DNA of 64,000 bases. It comes from Aldehydirespirator sp028819505. Lineage in GTDB: Bacteria; Actinomycetota; Acidimicrobiia; Acidimicrobiales; Aldehydirespiratoraceae. Both the position numbers and the translations under genes were made by a program. Positions within the stretch are counted from its first letter, which is position 1. Each line of letters opens with the position of its first letter. The DNA is taken from positions 186,001 through 250,000 of the forward strand of contig OZ242297.1 of assembly GCA_965207755.1 (NCBI GenBank), given 5' to 3'. Positions 62,780 through 64,000 of this stretch are shown piece by piece. The notes below the pieces were generated by a model, which did not search any database, was not told where the DNA came from, and was given only the letters and a program-made list of their open reading frames with translations.

Positions 62780-64000
62780 ATGAGAGCCGGTGGCGAGGTC
62801 GCGTTCCCGTCGCGCCGCGAGTGCGACCTGGAGGCGTTCGCTGCGCTGGTCGAGCAGCCCCTCGACCCGGCCGACTACCCGCTGGCGAACCGGATCACCC
62901 AGGGCGTCCCCACCTACGACGCCAGCGCGCTGGCCCACGGCCCCGCCGACCCCGAGCACCGCACTGCGCTCCGTGACGAGCTCTCCAGGGCCCTCGTCGG
63001 AGGTCCCGGCATCGTCCTGCTCGAAGGGGCCGTGCCCGTCGCGGCCGTCGATCGGGCTTCGGCGGTGTTCTGGGGCCTGATCGCGGCCCAGCACGCCCAG
63101 GGCGGACCGGCCGGCGACCACTTCGCCAAGCCCGGAGCCAACGACCGGGTGTGGAACGCCCTGGGGAAGCTGGCCGTGGCCGATCCCGAGGCCTTCATCG
63201 ACTACCACCGCTCCGACGCGGTGGCGGTGGCCTGCGAGGCCTGGCTCGGCCCCCGCTACCAGCTCACCGAGCAGGTCAACGTGGTCAACCCGGGCGGCGA
63301 GGCCCAGCACCCCCACCGCGACTACCACATGGGCTTCCTCACCGACGACGAGGCCGAGCAGTTCCCCCGCCACGCCCACCTGCTGTCGCCGCTGCTCACC
63401 CTTCAGGGGGCCATCGCCCACTGCGACATGGGCACCGACACGGGCCCCACCATGTACCTGCCCCACTCCCACAAGTACGAGTTGGGCTATCTGGCGTGGC
63501 GCCGCCCCGAGTTCATGGAGTACTTCGCTCGGCACCGGGTGCAGTTGCCGCTGCGCACCGGCGACGCCGTGTTCTTCAGCCCGGCCATGTTCCACGCCGC
63601 CGGCCACAACCGCACCGCCGGCATGCACCGCATGGCCAACCTGCTGCAGATCTCCTCCGCGTTCGGGCGGGCCACCGAGGCCGTGGACCGCGCCCGCATG
63701 GTCCACGCCGTGTACCCGCGGCTGCGGGCCCGGCTGGCGTCGGGCCTCGACCGGGCCGCGGCCGCCAACGTGGTGGCCTGCTGCGCCGAGGGCTACGCCT
63801 TCCCCACCAACCTCGACCGCGACCAGCCGGTGGACGGCCTCGCCCCGCCGTCGCAGACCGATCTGATGAACCAAGGCCTGGACGAGGACTGGACCCCCGA
63901 GCGTCTCCGTCTCGAGCTGTACCTGCACGGCGAGCGCCACCGCAGCTCGGTGGGGGAGGATCCTCCCCTCTTCGGCGCTGATGAGGACGGCGGACCGGCC
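62780..64000 (+). CDS. Phytanoyl-CoA dioxygenase family protein (3' end outside window)
   Basis: Open from the ATG at 62780 to the right edge (407 codons so far). Iron ligands: His and Asp in QHPHRDYHMGF and a distal His in PAMFHAAGHNRTAG; a candidate 2-oxoglutarate Arg follows in MHRMANLLQ. The middle segment GPTMYLPHSHKYELGYLAW is typical of PhyH proteins. It is longer than the other PhyH genes here, with an N-terminal extension of about 150 residues before the first core strands. The reaction is Fe/2-oxoglutarate hydroxylation of an unknown substrate. No clear ribosome-binding site. Confidence 0.85.
   Translation, partial: MRAGGEVAFPSRRECDLEAFAALVEQPLDPADYPLANRITQGVPTYDASALAHGPADPEHRTALRDELSRALVGGPGIVLLEGAVPVAAVDRASAVFWGLIAAQHAQGGPAGDHFAKPGANDRVWNALGKLAVADPEAFIDYHRSDAVAVACEAWLGPRYQLTEQVNVVNPGGEAQHPHRDYHMGFLTDDEAEQFPRHAHLLSPLLTLQGAIAHCDMGTDTGPTMYLPHSHKYELGYLAWRRPEFMEYFARHRVQLPLRTGDAVFFSPAMFHAAGHNRTAGMHRMANLLQISSAFGRATEAVDRARMVHAVYPRLRARLASGLDRAAAANVVACCAEGYAFPTNLDRDQPVDGLAPPSQTDLMNQGLDEDWTPERLRLELYLHGERHRSSVGEDPPLFGADEDGGPA

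Overview
The window is a high-GC bacterial chromosome segment, packed with genes and with overlapping ATGA/GTGA junctions. Gene content points to an uncultivated marine or host-associated actinobacterium, probably Acidimicrobiia. The signs are S-layer-homology modules of the 'YCPD-x-VTRAE-x-ATFLARAL' type, a single-anchor succinate dehydrogenase, KhtT/KhtU, DUF3179, and many phytanoyl-CoA-dioxygenase-like (PhyH) and Rieske-type enzymes. Lineage is an inference; no rRNA or tRNA gene was seen.

Layout. 1-11.8 kb is a plastic surface and mobile region. It holds two paralogous Ig-like/SLH surface proteins (one cut by the window edge, one lacking its N-terminus), two copies of a membrane-anchored coiled-coil protein, a frameshifted DUF4143 remnant, a tyrosine integrase, an SLH metalloprotease, pyrE, an EamA transporter and an IS30 stub. 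11.9-15.9 kb carries a TPR protein, a DUF3179 lipoprotein and a deleted PhyH gene. 15.9-32.4 kb looks like an acidic-sugar uptake and catabolism region: alpha-ketoglutarate-semialdehyde dehydrogenase, PhyH, a GntR/FCD regulator, a five-gene oligopeptide-type ABC importer, a DapA-family lyase, a second PhyH, a toxin-antitoxin pair, a sugar-acid dehydratase-like enolase-superfamily enzyme, a 2-hydroxyacid dehydrogenase and a sialidase-fold protein. The GntR promoter and the sialidase promoter share a 19-bp palindrome. 32.5-41 kb is mostly housekeeping: KhtTU, an IS630 fragment, DUF368, sdhCAB, and an AbiEi-DUF559 protein.

41.2-53.7 kb is the most interesting part. On the minus strand are a complete Rieske oxygenase, an oxygenase homologue that has lost its Rieske ligands, a PLD-like protein, a glutathione-S-transferase homologue, a Rieske-FMN/NAD-ferredoxin fusion reductase, and a GcvT-like tetrahydrofolate enzyme. 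On the plus strand, divergent from these, are a BMP-type (nucleoside/purine-type) ABC importer and an XRE-cupin regulator. This part list matches the NdmA/NdmC/NdmD/NdmE N-demethylase system known from caffeine-degrading Pseudomonas. The same palindrome, TGATAA-N7-TTATCA, lies before the Rieske-less oxygenase and in the promoter region between the GcvT-like gene and the importer. I propose an N-methylpurine (or similar N-methyl heterocycle) import and demethylation island.

54-64 kb holds GH2-like and GH1-like proteins that have both lost their catalytic glutamates, an orphan MoxR/ChlI-type AAA ATPase, a decayed Calx-beta surface gene, a MaoC hydratase and a PhyH gene running off the end.

Two genome-wide patterns stand out. 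First, 18 full copies of a 45-46-nt intergenic hairpin (arms TCTCGGG/CCCGAGA, with a covarying inner stem) occur at nine loci. Second, short imperfect tandem duplications sit on gene boundaries and carry the start or stop codon with them, at about eleven loci.
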